Source: Mesorhizobium sp. WSM4904 (GTDB lineage Bacteria; Pseudomonadota; Alphaproteobacteria; Rhizobiales; Rhizobiaceae). From it: 64,000 nt of DNA. Made by a program: the position numbers and the translations under genes. Location of the stretch: contig NZ_CP121354.1 in assembly GCF_029674545.1 (NCBI RefSeq), positions 1,178,001 through 1,242,000 on the forward strand, read 5' to 3'. The notes beneath the pieces were generated by a model, which saw nothing but the letters and a program-made list of their open reading frames with translations, ran no database searches and had not been told where the DNA came from. How positions within the stretch are numbered: position 1 is the stretch's first letter; the number at the start of each line of letters is the position of its first letter. Positions 49,676 through 59,886 of this stretch are shown piece by piece.

Positions 49676-51224
49676 GTCGGCCGTGAACTATCCGCAAGCC
49701 ATTGATCTGGCCTGTTGATTGAGGCGGATAGCGGCTTTGGAATTGCAGGATTAGCGGTATTTGGACGCTGTTTTCCTGCAATTCGGTTTTGCGATTCCCT
49801 TGTGGCGCGGAGCGTGATTCACTCGGTTCGGCGGCGGCGAATCGAGGGGACAGCGAATGTCCAGGCCACGCGAGAAGCGCGAGACGGGAGAGCAGGACCT
49901 GTTCCGCTCCCGGCTCGACCAAATCATCAACATGAAGCACGAGCTGGTGCGGCTGGCGCAGGCGATCGACTGGCCGGTGCTGGAGGAGCGTTTCGGCGCC
50001 GTCTATTCGGACGGCCCCGGCATGCCGCCGCTGCCGACCCGGCTGATGGCGGGGCTGGCGATCCTCAAGCACACCTTCAACCTGTCGGATGAGGTGCTGT
50101 GCGAGCGCTGGGTGGAGAACCCTTATTTCCAGTATCTCACCGGCGAGACGTTCTTTTGCCATACGCTGCCGTTCGACCGCTCCTCGATGACGCGTTGGCG
50201 CAGCCGTATGGGCGAGGAGCGGATTATGGTGCTGTTGCAGGAGAGCCTCAGCCTCGCGGTCAAGACCGGGGCGATGAAACCGGCCGACACGCGCCAGGTG
50301 ATCGTCGACACCACCGTGCAGCCGAAGAACGTCATGTTCCCGACCGACGCCAAGCTCATCCATCGGGCACGCGAACGGCTGGTGCGGCTGGCCAAGAGGA
50401 CGGGTCTCCATTTGCGCCAGAGTTATGTGCGGGTCGGCAAGCTGGCGCTGATCAGCCACCAGCGCTATGCCCACGCCAAGCAGTTCAAGCGGGCCAACAA
50501 GGCGCTACGCAAGCTCAAGACCTATCTCGGCCGGACCATTCGCGACATTGGTCGCCAGATCGCCGGCGATCAGGGGCTGGACGCTGTTCAAATGGCCGCT
50601 CTACCAGGCCGCCACCGTTCTCGAGCAACGCCAGCGCCAGCGCGGCCGCAAGATCTACAGCCTGCACGCACACGAGGTGGAATGCATCGGCAAGGGCAAG
50701 GCGCATGCGCCCTACGAGTTCGGGGTGAAGGTGTCGGTGGCCACCACGCTGAAGCGCTCCAGGGGCGGCCAGTTCGCCCTGCATGCAAAAGCACTGCCCG
50801 GCAATCCCTATGACGGCCACACGCTGGCAAGCGTCATCCCCGACATGGAAAAGACCATCGGCAACGAGATCGGCCGCATCCTCGCCGACGCCGGCTATCG
50901 CGGCCACAACGCACCGCAGAGCCACAAGCTCAGGGTCTTCACCGCGGGCCAGAAACGCCGCGTCACCCCAGCCATCAAGCGCCAGATGCGACGGCGGTCG
51001 GCGGTCGAGCCCGTCATCGGCCACATCAAGAGCGAACACAGAATGGGCCGCAACTACCTCGCCGGCCAGCAGGGCGACACCCTCAACGCCATCCTGGCCG
51101 CCGCCGGCTACAACTTCTCCCTCCTGCTCAGGTGGCTGAAGGGGTTTTTGTCGCTCTTGATTGCCCTGCTTCAAATCCGGCCGAAGCCGGTCGCCGCTTA
51201 GGGCTCGGATTGTTCACGGTCGAC
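49676..51224 (+). mobile_element. IS5-like insertion sequence (transposase frameshifted)
   Basis: The 1549-bp element is bounded by imperfect inverted repeats: GTCGGCCGTGAACTATCCG at the left and, reversed, GTCGACCGTGAACAATCCG at the right (17 of 19 match). TAGTGA is found directly outside both ends (49670-49675, 51225-51230) and is the likely target duplication. A single transposase gene is broken by a frameshift, so the copy is probably immobile on its own. Confidence 0.8.
49857..51201 (+). pseudogene. IS5-like transposase gene, broken by one frameshift
   Basis: The first part runs from ATG 49857 (MSRPREKRETGEQDLFRSR) through DUF772-type motifs (LPTRLMAGLAILKHTFNLSD, YLTGETFFCHTLPFDRSSMT) and the first catalytic Asp region (VIVDTTVQPKNV) to about 50580. 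The second part continues in another frame from LFKWPLYQAATVLEQRQRQR through the second catalytic region (ILADAGYRGH) and EPVIGHIKSEHRMGRNYL to the stop at 51201. A one-base change near 50580-50590 would rejoin them into about 447 residues. Confidence 0.88.
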
Positions 51225-51285
51225 TAGTGAGCACTCTCCAATATGTTAGGCTCTGTCGCAGTAGCGCAACAAGCTCAGTCTTTGG

Positions 51286-51528
51286 ATGGGTGGTATGAGG
51301 ATGAGACGACTGAATGTGTACAGGCTCAGTCTTTTTATCGAGGCTCTCGTTTTTGTCGTAAGCGCGTTCGGTGCGACGTGGCTTACCAGCTTTGTGAACG
51401 CGCCATGGTGGACATATGTGATTATAGCGGCCATCGCTATGGGCATGTTCGTCGCCGTGCGTGGGGTCCTTTCTGAGCCGCAACGTATGGGACTCTTGGC
51501 ACACAACTCGGCAGCGACCTCTGCGTGA
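51286..51528 (+). CDS. Possible small membrane protein
   Basis: An 80-codon frame with two hydrophobic segments: YRLSLFIEALVFVVSAFGAT and WWTYVIIAAIAMGMFVAVRG. ATG 51295 has a better upstream purine run than 51286. It starts just beyond the right end of the IS5-like element, so it may be a truncated or newly expressed frame. No family recognised. Confidence 0.4.
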   Translation: MGGMRMRRLNVYRLSLFIEALVFVVSAFGATWLTSFVNAPWWTYVIIAAIAMGMFVAVRGVLSEPQRMGLLAHNSAATSA

Positions 51529-51622
51529 ACCCAGACGCCTTGAAAATGTGCCCGATGCGTCCGGATTTTTGGCGGTGATCTTCATCAAATGCGATGAGCT
51601 GCAATTTCTGGCGACGGCCACG

Positions 51623-52681
51623 CTAAGGGCGGGCCTCCAGCACCATGTTGAACGGTGTCTCCGCGGCGCGACGCAATCGCTTGAAGCCGCCGCCGGTCAC
51701 AACCTTGCGCAGCCTCGCCTCACCGGCCTGGGCTCCAAGCGCGAGCCCGACTTCCTGCGACACGGATGCGGGCGTGCACACGAAAGTGGAAGCGGCATAG
51801 TAAACGCGGCCGACGGGATTGAGGTTCGCCGCCAGATGATCATGCGCGAACGGCTCGACGATCATCCACGTGCCGTCCGGCTTGAGCGATCCGTGGACAT
51901 GGGTGGCGGCGCCCGTCGGGTCGCCCATGTCGTGAAGGCAATCGAAGAATGTGACGAGGTCATAGGTTCCGGGATAGCTCTTGGCGGCCGCCACGTCGAA
52001 CCGCGTGTTAACGCCGACGCCGGCTACCTCGGCCGCCTTGCGGGCGCGCTCAATCGAAGGGGCATGATAGTCGAAGCCGACGAAGCGCGAATTGGGGAAG
52101 GCCTGTGCCATGAGCACGGTCGATGCACCATGACCGCATCCAACATCCGCGACGTCCACGCCGCGTTCGAGCTTCTCGACGACGCCCTCCAAGGCCGGCA
52201 GCCAGGAGTCGATCAGATTGGCATTGTAGCCTGGACGGAAGAACCGTTCCGTACCGCGAAACAGACACGCGCTATGATCGTGCCACCCGACGCCCTTGCC
52301 GGACTGGAATGCCTGCCTCACCTTTTCTTCATCGAGCCACAGCGCGGACAGGAACTCGAATGCGCCTGCCATGAAGGCCGGGCTGTCTTCATCAGCGAAC
52401 ACCAGCTCTTGCTCGGCGTTGAGATAGAATTTGTCGCTCGCTTCATCGTAGTCGACGTAACCCGCCGCCGCCTGCCCGGAAAGCCATTCCCTTACGAGGC
52501 GTTCCTGGGTGCCGGTGCGTGTCGAAAGTTCGGCGGCCGTCATCTTGCCGCCTTCGCGCAATGCCTTGAACAGGCCGAGTCTGTCCCCCAGCAGGACTCC
52601 CGCGCCCGTTGCGATCGCACCGAGATCGCCGACCATTTTCCCCAAGAATGCGTCCAACTTTTCCTGATTCGCTTCAGACAT
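51623..52681 (-). CDS. Class I SAM-dependent methyltransferase, likely NifA-regulated
   Basis: A 352-residue protein with an N-terminal winged-helix (about 20-90: LGDRLGLFKALREGGKMTAA, EWLSGQAAAGYVDYDE) and a Rossmann methyltransferase domain with motif I DVADVGCGHGASTVLMAQ, then RFVGFDYHAPSIERARKAAE and DLVTFFDCLHDMGDPTGAA. The layout is that of small-molecule methyltransferases; the substrate is unknown. ATG 52681 has a GGGAG site. A NifA/sigma-54 promoter lies about 430 bases upstream on the same strand, with only a broken peptidase gene between, so expression in nodules is likely. A long open frame opposite is a shadow. Confidence 0.88.
   Translation of the reverse strand: MSEANQEKLDAFLGKMVGDLGAIATGAGVLLGDRLGLFKALREGGKMTAAELSTRTGTQERLVREWLSGQAAAGYVDYDEASDKFYLNAEQELVFADEDSPAFMAGAFEFLSALWLDEEKVRQAFQSGKGVGWHDHSACLFRGTERFFRPGYNANLIDSWLPALEGVVEKLERGVDVADVGCGHGASTVLMAQAFPNSRFVGFDYHAPSIERARKAAEVAGVGVNTRFDVAAAKSYPGTYDLVTFFDCLHDMGDPTGAATHVHGSLKPDGTWMIVEPFAHDHLAANLNPVGRVYYAASTFVCTPASVSQEVGLALGAQAGEARLRKVVTGGGFKRLRRAAETPFNMVLEARP
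52533..52594. repeat. Duplicated segment, part 1 (copy A)
   Basis: This stretch, inside the methyltransferase gene, recurs almost exactly at 61463-61523, where it is fused directly to the part 2 sequence. Confidence 0.85.
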
Positions 52682-52699
52682 CTGAATCTCCCTTTGGGT

Positions 52700-53070
52700 T
52701 CAATCTCTCCAGGCGACGGAGCCGTGCTCGTCATGAGGCGCCTTGAGCATCAGATGCTCGAAGACATGCAGATATCCCCGGCGGCTCATTCCGCGCTGCC
52801 GATCCTGCACCAGACCATATGGGTGACGACCGGCGCGGTGGTCGGGAATGACAGCCACCTCCATGCCGTTGAAAAGCAGGAAATCCGTCACTTTGCCCTC
52901 GTCGGTAACCGGCGGAGCCGGAGTGGTCGTCACCAGGGCAAGCCCTGTTGCAGCAGGTATCCTTGGGCAGCCTGTCAGAACATCGATGACTCCGGTTGTG
53001 GTGCCGGGGTGGGCGATCAGGGGCCAAGTGATTGTTCCGCGGCGGCTGTATGTTGTGGTAAGGTGATCAT
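52700..53070 (-). pseudogene. Remnant of an M16 zinc-peptidase gene (5' part)
   Basis: Minus-strand frames encode TTTPAPPVTDEGKVTDFLLF with NGMEVAVIPDHRA, followed after a frameshift by YLHVFEHLMLKAPHDEHGS, which is the region of the HxxEH zinc motif of M16 peptidases (here HVFEHLM). The rest of the protease is missing. It lies between a NifA-type promoter and the methyltransferase gene. A second, shorter copy of the same stretch is at 61524-61660. Confidence 0.75.
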
Positions 53071-53111
53071 GCGAACTCTTGTTGGTCGGTCACGTGTTTT
53101 GCGGATGACCC

Positions 53112-53126
53112 GCATGTACTGTGCCA
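53112..53126 (-). promoter_or_regulatory. Sigma-54 -24/-12 promoter (copy A)
   Basis: On the minus strand the sequence is TGGCACAGTACATGC: GG and GC are separated by 10 bases as required, and six of the -24 bases are consensus. It points towards the M16 remnant and the methyltransferase gene. Confidence 0.75.
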
Positions 53127-53177
53127 AATGAGAAAACCATTCAAACGCAATCCAGTAGATCTGACTGTATCCGACAT

Positions 53178-53193
53178 TGTCGGAATTTGGACA
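53178..53193 (-). promoter_or_regulatory. NifA upstream activator site (copy A)
   Basis: TGTCGGAATTTGGACA is a perfect TGT-N10-ACA site, 51 bases upstream of the -24 element, the usual distance for NifA-activated promoters. Confidence 0.8.
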
Positions 53194-53275
53194 TCGCCGA
53201 ACGCGAAGCGCTCGGGGCTTGTGACGATACTTGAGCGTGCTGCTTCGGAGGAGGGATGAGCCTCGAACCGGCCGC

Positions 53276-53589
53276 GAGGCCTTTTTCTGGCAACGGATAT
53301 TCCGGCCGGGTTAGGCCGCGAGGAAAGCGACGGTGAATAAGAGGTAGAGGACCAACCGTTTTGAGCGGGTAGTTGCCGTGTTGCGCCCCCAGGCAAAGGC
53401 CAGCACCACGGAGCAGTATTTCTGGTGGCGATACTACAACGCCTTTTAGTGCCGGTTACCCGTTTTTACCCAGTTGGCCTGGTGCATTCAGAGCGAGCTC
53501 GTTGGAAACCGCTTATTGTGGCTATGAGCGAACTCGGGATGGAGGAGTGGACCCAAAAATTGGCAAAATGCCCCAGGGAGGATTACATG
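53276..53589. other. Intergenic stretch upstream of the solute-binding pseudogene
   Basis: About 310 bases. I see no gene, RNA or clear regulatory element; open frames crossing it have no recognisable content. Confidence 0.3.
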
Positions 53590-54559
53590 GGTCGCTCATT
53601 CCCCGTACTCGTTACAGGTGCGCGTCGCTTCGCAAACAGCTTGCTTTTGACTTGGCGTTTTTTGCCGTCTCGGCATCGCTCACTAATTCGGCCGCTGCCG
53701 ACACCGTGAACTGGCGTCAATTCGAAGGGACCAGCATAACTTGGGCCTACGACATCCACCCCTATGCGGATGCTCTCGCTGCGCAATTTCCGGAGTTCGA
53801 GAAGCTGACCCGGCATCAAGGTCACGCCGGAACTCTACCCAGACGATTCTTACTGGAACAAGATGACGATCCAACTGACGACGAAGTCGCCAGCATGGGA
53901 TGTGTTCGGCACTGGCATTCAGCCCGCGTAGGACCTCGCTCCGAGTGGCGCCCTGGAGCCGCTGGACAAATACCTGAGCGATTGGAAGCTTACCGATGCT
54001 GGATACGACTACATTACGTGGACATGATCAAGAAGTGCGCGGCTCCTTCCTTCGCGTCCGGCCGCAGCGCGATGACGATCGACTCAAATATGTTCGGCTT
54101 CTGGAACGATGTTGCGGGGAAGCCGGCATCCGGCAAGATCGCCTTCGCTCCGCCGCTGCACGCACCGAGCGCCACGAGCTTGGAGTCTGACATCTGGATC
54201 TGGGCTCTCGCCATGAACGCGGCTTCCGAAAAGAAGGGCACGGCCTGGCTGTTCATCCCGTGGGCCACCTCCAAGCAGGTGGCGCTCAAGGGTGCCCTTG
54301 CTGGCCAGCTCGTCAATCCGCCGCGCACGTCGACCTGGCAGACGACACCTGGACTAAGTACGCTTCGCAGCCCGAGTTCAACAACTTCGTTGACAGCTTC
54401 AAAAAGATACAGGACCAAGCCGCGCTGGCTTTCACACCGCGTGTCGGCTTCGGCGAAGCCATGAACGCATGGGCCGTGGCGATGCAGAAGATGGTAAACG
54501 GCGATGACGTCGAGACGACGTTGAGGGCGCTTGCCGAAGAAATCCGCACTGGCCTCTGA
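53590..54559 (+). pseudogene. Broken sugar ABC-transporter substrate-binding protein gene
   Basis: The pieces fit an extracellular family 1 solute-binding protein. A signal peptide and N-terminus are in one frame (LAFDLAFFAVSASLTNSAAA, VNWRQFEGTSITWAYDIHPY). A second frame gives VTPELYPDDSYWNKMTIQLT, with an internal TAG near 53930. The first frame resumes with MTIDSNMFGFWNDVAGKPAS and EKKGTAWLFIPWATSKQVAL, and a third supplies the C-terminus (TKYASQPEFNNFVDSFKKIQ to the stop at 54559). There are at least three frame changes and one stop, so it is inactive. Confidence 0.82.
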
Positions 54560-54565
54560 TCAAAA

Positions 54566-54599
54566 GGAACAGGGCAGTACTATTGCACTGCCCTGTTCC
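54566..54599 (+). terminator. Strong 13-bp hairpin after the solute-binding pseudogene
   Basis: GGAACAGGGCAGT at 54566-54578 pairs exactly with ACTGCCCTGTTCC at 54587-54599 around an 8-base loop. Such hairpins commonly lie between binding-protein and permease genes of sugar transporters; no T-run follows. Confidence 0.7.
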
Positions 54600-54729
54600 C
54601 GCCAACGGCGGAGATCACGCCGTGTCACCCCAAGCACTTAAACCCAGCGTGCCGATGGCAGCCGAAGGACCTGGCGCGCGCGCCTCGTCCGGTTCGGCTT
54701 CGCTGGAGGGGCGTTCCATCGACTGTTTC

Positions 54730-54968
54730 AGCCTTGCAATCATCCAGGCGCTGGCCAAAAGCCAGATGGAGCGCCGGCTCAGGAACCGGCGCAAAAACTC
54801 GAGCCTGCCGGCGCTGATCGAGCTGGTGCTGGCGCGGCCGCTGGTGTCGGCAGGTCTGGTCGCGGCCGAGCTGAAAATTAGCCAGCGCGCTGCGCTCGGG
54901 CTGGTGCCGAACTCGGCATCCGTGAGGTGACCGGCAGGGGGCGCTACCGGGCGTGGGACCCCGTTTAG
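54730..54968 (+). pseudogene. C-terminal remnant of a DUF1612/HTH (RHE_PE00001-type) gene
   Basis: LAIIQALAKSQMERRLRNRR, SSLPALIELVLARPLVSAGL and ELKISQRAAL match the C-terminal helix-turn-helix of this rhizobial plasmid/island family. A frameshift at about 54905 separates the usual ending (AELGIREVTGRGRYRAW, stop at 54968) from the rest. The first two-thirds of the gene are missing. Confidence 0.75.
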
Positions 54969-55310
54969 CTGCGGCGGGCTTTGGCGAAAGCGACAGCACT
55001 GATGATTTTTGCTGTACGCTCATTCTCCCTCATCTGCGCGTTGACAGAAAACCAGCAGGCGAGGGTCACAGCACGCTGTGCTCCCCGCGATTTCCGGAAA
55101 ACCAATGAAAAACGACTTTGATCGATCGCGCGGGACGTATCATTCAACCATGTCGAGAACGGGCGTGACGGCACGTACACTATGGACCGAGAGAACTTTG
55201 TCTGGCGACTTTGCGCACGCTTGCAAAACTCTTCGGAAAACTTCCTTCTGTTGATCCAATGATCGTAATGAGCTGGAGTGGCATCGCCGCTCTCCTCGGT
55301 TCTTGCTCTC
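54969..55310. other. Stretch without a recognisable gene
   Basis: About 340 bases. A minus-strand frame at 54965-55444 crosses it, but its N-terminal half overlaps the outer-membrane pseudogene, and its content (SRAIDQSRFSLVFRKSRGAQ) matches nothing I know. Confidence 0.3.
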
Positions 55311-56356
55311 TCAGTTGAACTTGATGCTAGCCTGCACGAAAACGCCGTAGCGCTTTGCCTTCCAATCGTCGGCCTGCGGGGAACCACGACCGCCCATTGC
55401 CTCTTCGAAATGAGCGGTGCCGTTATTCGCCACGGCCGCAACACCGCCTCGAGCTGGACGCCATGCCCATCGCCGTCTTCGGGAATTAGCTTGATCTTGG
55501 GCGCATGTGGTGCTGCTCTTTGCCGTCGAGCCGCGTGAAGAGGAACGCCACGTCACCAGAAAGGCTGAGTCGCTCGGTGAGTTGCGTCTGCCCGGCCAAG
55601 CCGAGTCGCAGCGAATGCCAATCGTTGTCCTGGCTGAGAGGTTGACGTAGGTGGGACGGTTGGCACACAGGTTCCCCAGTTGGTCGCCTGCTGCGTGCAA
55701 CCGAAAGCATCGTAGCTCTCGTGCCAGAAATTGTTGCCAACAAAAGCACCGATGCGGTAGCGCGGTGAGTTCAAGAAATTATATCCAAGATCGGCGGTGA
55801 AATAGCTGACGCCGCCCCCGCGCTGATCACTGAATGTGTTTGAGTAGCCCCCCATTTCCGTAAGAAGTCCTCGTCATGAGAAAATCCTCCCTGATGCCGC
55901 CCGCACCGAGGAGGCCTTTACGAAAATGCCAGTCGGATTGTGGACTCGAATGCGCGTCTAGATCGTCATAGGTGAGCCGCGAGACCAGTGACGTACCTTT
56001 ATGATTGTAAAGTTCCTTCGATGCGTTGCCGGTACTGGCCAGTAACGTAGTCCACCCTCGAAGGAAAAGACTGAGGCCGCCGACCCGGCTACCGACGCCG
56101 ACTCGCAATCACCGGCACTCGACGGCGGTTCGGAACTTCTCGGTGCCGCAGCGCCGGCCAAGCCGGACGGGCCCGGTGAAAAATTCGTCGTCGAGGGCAA
56201 GGCGCCCGCTGCTGCGCCCGGCCGCGCCGACGATTTTTCTTGGCCGCCAAGGCGGCAGCCTGCGGCCGGGGCCACAACCGAAACGACCACGGCGATCAGT
56301 CCGTAAGCTGCCCGGGGCAGCGGAAGGGCGGAAAGCGCCTTCAGGTGGCCGCACAA
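55311..56356 (-). pseudogene. Broken outer-membrane beta-barrel protein gene
   Basis: Minus-strand fragments in several frames line up as one protein. They start with a signal-like N-terminus (ALPLPRAAYGLIAVVVSVVA) and a Pro/Ala/Ser linker. Next comes FSFEGGLRYW, then NASKELYNHKGTSLVSRLTY and MGGYSNTFSDQRGGGVSYFT. The strands YNFLNSPRYRIGAFVGNNFW, HESYDAFGCTQQAT and TERLSLSGDVAFLFTRLDGK follow, and the typical final strand is YGVFVQASIKFN. Alternating hydrophobic and aromatic residues and the terminal aromatic/Asn are typical of a barrel. At least four frame changes make it non-functional. Confidence 0.75.
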
Positions 56357-56375
56357 GTAGGGTCTCGAGACGGAC

Positions 56376-57830
56376 TCAGCGCGGCAGCACGCTCGATCCC
56401 ATCAGCGCCTCATCGATGGCGCGCGCCGCCTGGCGGCCCTCGCGGATCGCCCAGACGACCAGCGACTGGCCGCGCCGCACGTCGCCCGCCGCATAGAGCT
56501 TTTCGACGCTGGTCCTGTAGTCCCGGTCATTGGCCTCGACATTCTTCGAGCGGCGGCTGTCAATGGCGATCTTCATCTGGCCGGCCAGTTCCGACACCGG
56601 CCCGCGAGCGGCTGGCCCGGCAAAGCCGATGGCGATGAACGCGAGATCGGCGCGGATGACGAATTCGGTGCCGGCGATCGGCTTGCGCTTTTCGTCGACT
56701 TCGCAGCATTTGACCCCGGTCAGCTGGCCGTTTTCGCCGATGAATTCAAGCGTCGCCACCTGGAATTCGCGCTCGGCGCCTTCGGCCTGCGAGGATGACG
56801 TGCGCATCTTGGTCGCCCAGTATGGCCAGACCGACAGCTTGTCTTCCTTTTCCGGCGGCTGCGGCCGGATGTCGAGCTGGGTGACGCGCACCGCGCCCTG
56901 GCGGAAGGCGGTGCCGACGCAGTCGGAGGCAGTGTCGCCGCCGCCGACGACGACGACATGCTGGCCGCCGGCGAGGATCGGATGCGACGGCCACGCCACC
57001 GACTGGATCGGTTCGCCGCCGACACGCCTGTTCTGCTGCACCAGATAGGGCATCGCGTCATGCACGCCGCCGAGATCGTCGCCGGGAATGCCGGCCGCGC
57101 GCGGCGTTTCGGAACCGCCGCAATAAAGCACGGCGTCATGTTCGGCGAGCAGCTCGGCAACCGGCTTGTCGACGCCGACATTGACGCCGCAATGGAAGGT
57201 GACGCCCTCGCCCTGCATCTGCTCGATGCGCCGGTCGATATAGTGCTTCTCGATCTTGAAGTCGGGAATGCCGTAACGCATCAACCCGCCGGGCCGGCTC
57301 TCGCGCTCATAGACATGGACGTCGTGGCCGGCGCGGCCGAGCTGCTGGGCAGCCGACATGCCGGCCGGGCCGGAGCCGATGACGGCGACGCGCTTGCCGG
57401 TCTTCTTCTCCGGCGGATAGGGCCTGATATGGCCGGTCTCGTAAGCCTTGTCGGCGATCGCCTGCTCGACCGTCTTGATGGCGACGGGGATGTCCTCGAG
57501 GTTCAGCGTGCAGGCTTCCTCGCAAGGTGCGGGGCAGATGCGGCCGGTGAACTCCGGGAAATTGTTGGTCGAATGCAGGTTGCGGATCGCATTGTCCCAG
57601 TCGCCATTGTAGACGAGGTCGTTCCAGTCCGGGATCTGGTTGTGGATCGGGCAGCCCGTCGGCCCATGGCAGAACGGAATGCCGCAATCCATGCAGCGCG
57701 CGGCCTGTTTCTCGACCTCTTTGTCGGACATCGGCAGCGTGAATTCGCGGAAATGCCGGATGCGGTCGGAGGCCGGCTGGTACTTGTGCACCTGCCGGTC
57801 GATTTCGAGAAAGCCTGTTACCTTGCCCAT
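56376..57830 (-). CDS. gltD: Glutamate synthase small subunit GltD (NADPH-dependent)
   Basis: GltD passes electrons from NADPH through FAD and 4Fe-4S clusters to the large subunit GltB. The 484-residue protein starts [20 protein letters not shown] and has the N-terminal cysteine region ([20 protein letters not shown]; then [18 protein letters not shown]), the FAD motif [20 protein letters not shown] and the NADPH motif [21 protein letters not shown] 57830 is the family start; the frame extends to 57980 without character. No gltB is next to it in this window, so it is an orphan or works with a distant large subunit. Confidence 0.93.
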   Translation of the reverse strand: MGKVTGFLEIDRQVHKYQPASDRIRHFREFTLPMSDKEVEKQAARCMDCGIPFCHGPTGCPIHNQIPDWNDLVYNGDWDNAIRNLHSTNNFPEFTGRICPAPCEEACTLNLEDIPVAIKTVEQAIADKAYETGHIRPYPPEKKTGKRVAVIGSGPAGMSAAQQLGRAGHDVHVYERESRPGGLMRYGIPDFKIEKHYIDRRIEQMQGEGVTFHCGVNVGVDKPVAELLAEHDAVLYCGGSETPRAAGIPGDDLGGVHDAMPYLVQQNRRVGGEPIQSVAWPSHPILAGGQHVVVVGGGDTASDCVGTAFRQGAVRVTQLDIRPQPPEKEDKLSVWPYWATKMRTSSSQAEGAEREFQVATLEFIGENGQLTGVKCCEVDEKRKPIAGTEFVIRADLAFIAIGFAGPAARGPVSELAGQMKIAIDSRRSKNVEANDRDYRTSVEKLYAAGDVRRGQSLVVWAIREGRQAARAIDEALMGSSVLPR

Positions 57831-58222
57831 AGTCCAGTTCCTGCTGTCCAGATGGTGCGCCTGGCGACGCCCTGCAGCTGGATCAGATGGGGCATCCCGT
57901 CCACACATGGGCCGCACCAAGTTGCCCAAAATTCGACTATGTACACTTGCCGGGCTCAAAGCTCGTGAGGGGCTCGCCATGCAGCCAGTTCTCGACTCTA
58001 ATCGAAGGAGCCGGGGACTCCATCTGCAATACCACGTTGCGGTCCAAAGCTATTTCCAAAGGTTTCTGCACGAGCTGGTTTCCTCTCAGAGACGGCACAC
58101 GGGTTCAGGGAGGAGCGCATCGCTCGTCTTGCCCCATTGAGTGCAGTCACAGTCACTCAGTCTCAAAAGCCATGCCAACGCGCTCAGCGCGCAGTTAGCG
58201 CCCATTGCTTCGAAAAACCTCG
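57831..58222. other. Intergenic region upstream of gltD
   Basis: About 390 bases with no gene recognised. The gltD promoter should lie here; I see no NifA site or convincing sigma-54 element. Confidence 0.35.
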
Positions 58223-58534
58223 TCAGTGCCCAGATGTTGGTTGTAATGAACCTGACATTTGTCTGACGCTGTCAGCTTTTGGACACGCGATCACGCGCTT
58301 CGTGCCGCCAGATGGCCAGGCCGAGCCCTGTGTTGCCAGCGGTCGCTTCGATGATTGTACCGCCCCGCGCGTGCCACGCTGTTCGGCATTAACGATCATC
58401 GACAACGCAATGCGATCCTTGATCGATCCGCCGGGATTCTGGCTTTCGATCTTGACGAAGCGACGACACCTGCCGGTATCGAATCTCTTCAGTTCGACGA
58501 CCGGCGTCTCCCCAATCAGATCGAGCACTGACAA
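58223..58534 (-). pseudogene. Cysteine synthase-like gene, truncated by frameshift
   Basis: The start is a clear PLP-dependent cysteine synthase or SbnA-like enzyme: MSVLDLIGETPVVELKRFDT, then FVKIESQNPGGSIKDRIALS, including the Lys that binds PLP (SIKDR). After about residue 50 the frame departs from the family, and only about 100 residues remain of an expected 300. Confidence 0.82.
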
Positions 58535-58539
58535 ATGGC

Positions 58540-58850
58540 GGACGCAGGCGAGAGGACGCCTTTGTCGACGGTCGGCGGAACATCTCGAGGCTCATGCGGC
58601 TGCGGTCTCCAGAATGTCGGCATAGTGCCGTTGCGCAATATCGGGATGCGAGCGCAGTCGGCTCTTCAGCAGTTGCGGAACAGGGGATTGTCGGGGTCGC
58701 TGGCGGGGCACCCGCTTCGGCAGCCAGTTCAGGCGGCAGGTCAAGAAACCGTATGTCGGCATCAAGCCGCGCGCCGAAGAAGAAGGGAATAGAAACAGTG
58801 CCCTTCGAAAGACCCAGGGCGACGGAAATCATTGCATCGGGCGAGTTCAT
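58540..58850 (-). pseudogene. Remnant of a gene upstream of the cysteine synthase fragment
   Basis: Minus-strand frames give NSPDAMISVALGLSKGTVSI with PFFFGARLDADIRFLDLPPE and, in another frame, SHPDIAQRHYADILETAAA just before the ATG of the cysteine synthase fragment. They look like the end of one gene in the same ancient operon. I do not recognise the family. Confidence 0.4.
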
Positions 58851-59600
58851 GCGCCTGAAGCAGCGCTGGCTGCAACTGCTTCATAGCGACAGGCGGGCGG
58901 AGACTCTAGCGGGGCTTTCGCCGCTTGGTTGATTGAGGCTCTCGACGAAGCCACTAAGATTCGGCGGCCGATAATAGCTTGCTGCTCATTGGGACGCCGA
59001 CCAACGCCGGGATTGAGAAAGGCAACCCTGCCCCACAAGGCGGGTGTCACACGTGCGGTGCGTCCGCTCGTCGCGCCGGATGGTCTTTGAGACCTGGGTT
59101 CACGGCTATTCAGATGCACCCCTGTCGGCTTTTCGGTGCAGGCCGCCAGGCGGCGTGTTGCAGCAGCGGTAATTAGTTTGAGAGCGTGCGAGCACGGGCT
59201 GCATAGTGAGATCATTTGCCGGCGTGGGGACCAAGGTGTGGCGCAGCCTTAGAGAACTCAACACCGAGACCGGAGCAACGGAGACGGCTCTTTCGTCGAG
59301 ACAGTTTAATTGGAAGGCCGAGAAGCACCGGCTGGGTAGCGTCACGCCGCATCATTCTTTGCGGAGCTGGAGCGCGCGGGATCGCTGGAGCGGCTGGTGA
59401 AAGCGGTTGCCGGGGCGCACGCCAACAACAACACGTGAGCTGGCGCCTCGTGTGGCAAAAGGAGGGGGCGAGAGCCCATGGCCTGCAATGAAGCGATCAA
59501 GCATTGCGATCGTGGAACCAAGCTGCCTAGTCGACCATCCGGACCGCGGCCTTCAAGCCAGCTCGCCTTGGAATCGGCCTTCCAGGAATCACCGTCAAGG
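58851..59600. other. Decayed region without recognisable genes
   Basis: About 750 bases. Several short open frames on both strands lack motifs, ribosome sites or consistent codon use. No hairpin, IS end or RNA gene stood out. Confidence 0.35.
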
Positions 59601-59604
59601 CCGA

Positions 59605-59877
59605 CTCACGACCTTTTCGCCATGAGCCGCGAAGAGGGCATTCCGCCGGAAGCCGATGGCTGCCTTCTCTCGTTCATCGACGGCTATGTGGTGAGCGGCC
59701 ATGTGCCGGTCGGCACGGTCAACAAGCTCTTGACCGAGCGGCCCGACATCAAAGGGCATGACGCTGCCCGGCATGCCGATGGGCTCCCCCGGCATGAGTG
59801 GCACGAAGGAAGCGCCCTTCGAGATTCTCGAAATCCGAAAGTCTGACGCGACCGGCGGCATCTACGCCACGGAATAG
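59605..59877 (+). pseudogene. DUF411 metal-binding protein remnant
   Basis: HDLFAMSREEGIPPEADGCL, IDGYVVSGHVPVGTVNKLLT and ERPDIKG are in one frame. After a one-base shift near 59758, TLPGMPMGSPGMSGTKEAPF and [18 protein letters not shown] follow to the stop at 59877. This is the C-terminal part of DUF411 proteins linked to copper and metal resistance. The N-terminal Cys region is missing. Confidence 0.8.
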
Positions 59878-59886
59878 GAGGCTTCG

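Larger units (their letters stand above)
52844..53275. repeat. Duplicated segment, part 2 (copy A), includes NifA-type promoter
   Basis: About 430 bases from GGGAATGACA to near CGGCCGCGAGGCCTT recur at 61524-61890 with scattered mismatches and a deletion of roughly 65-85 bases. The promoter elements are conserved in both copies. Confidence 0.85.

Noticed and set aside
49857..51201. Programmed frameshift in the IS5-like transposase
   Set aside because: No slippery heptamer is seen at the junction near 50580, so a simple indel mutation is more likely.
51241..51270. Possible IS6-family end (GGCTCTGTCGCA)
   Set aside because: No IS6 transposase or second end is nearby.
51461..53131. 556-codon open frame on the plus strand
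   Set aside because: Antisense to the methyltransferase gene; no recognisable protein features.
56958..57968. 336-codon open frame opposite gltD
   Set aside because: Shadow of gltD, whose motifs are unambiguous.
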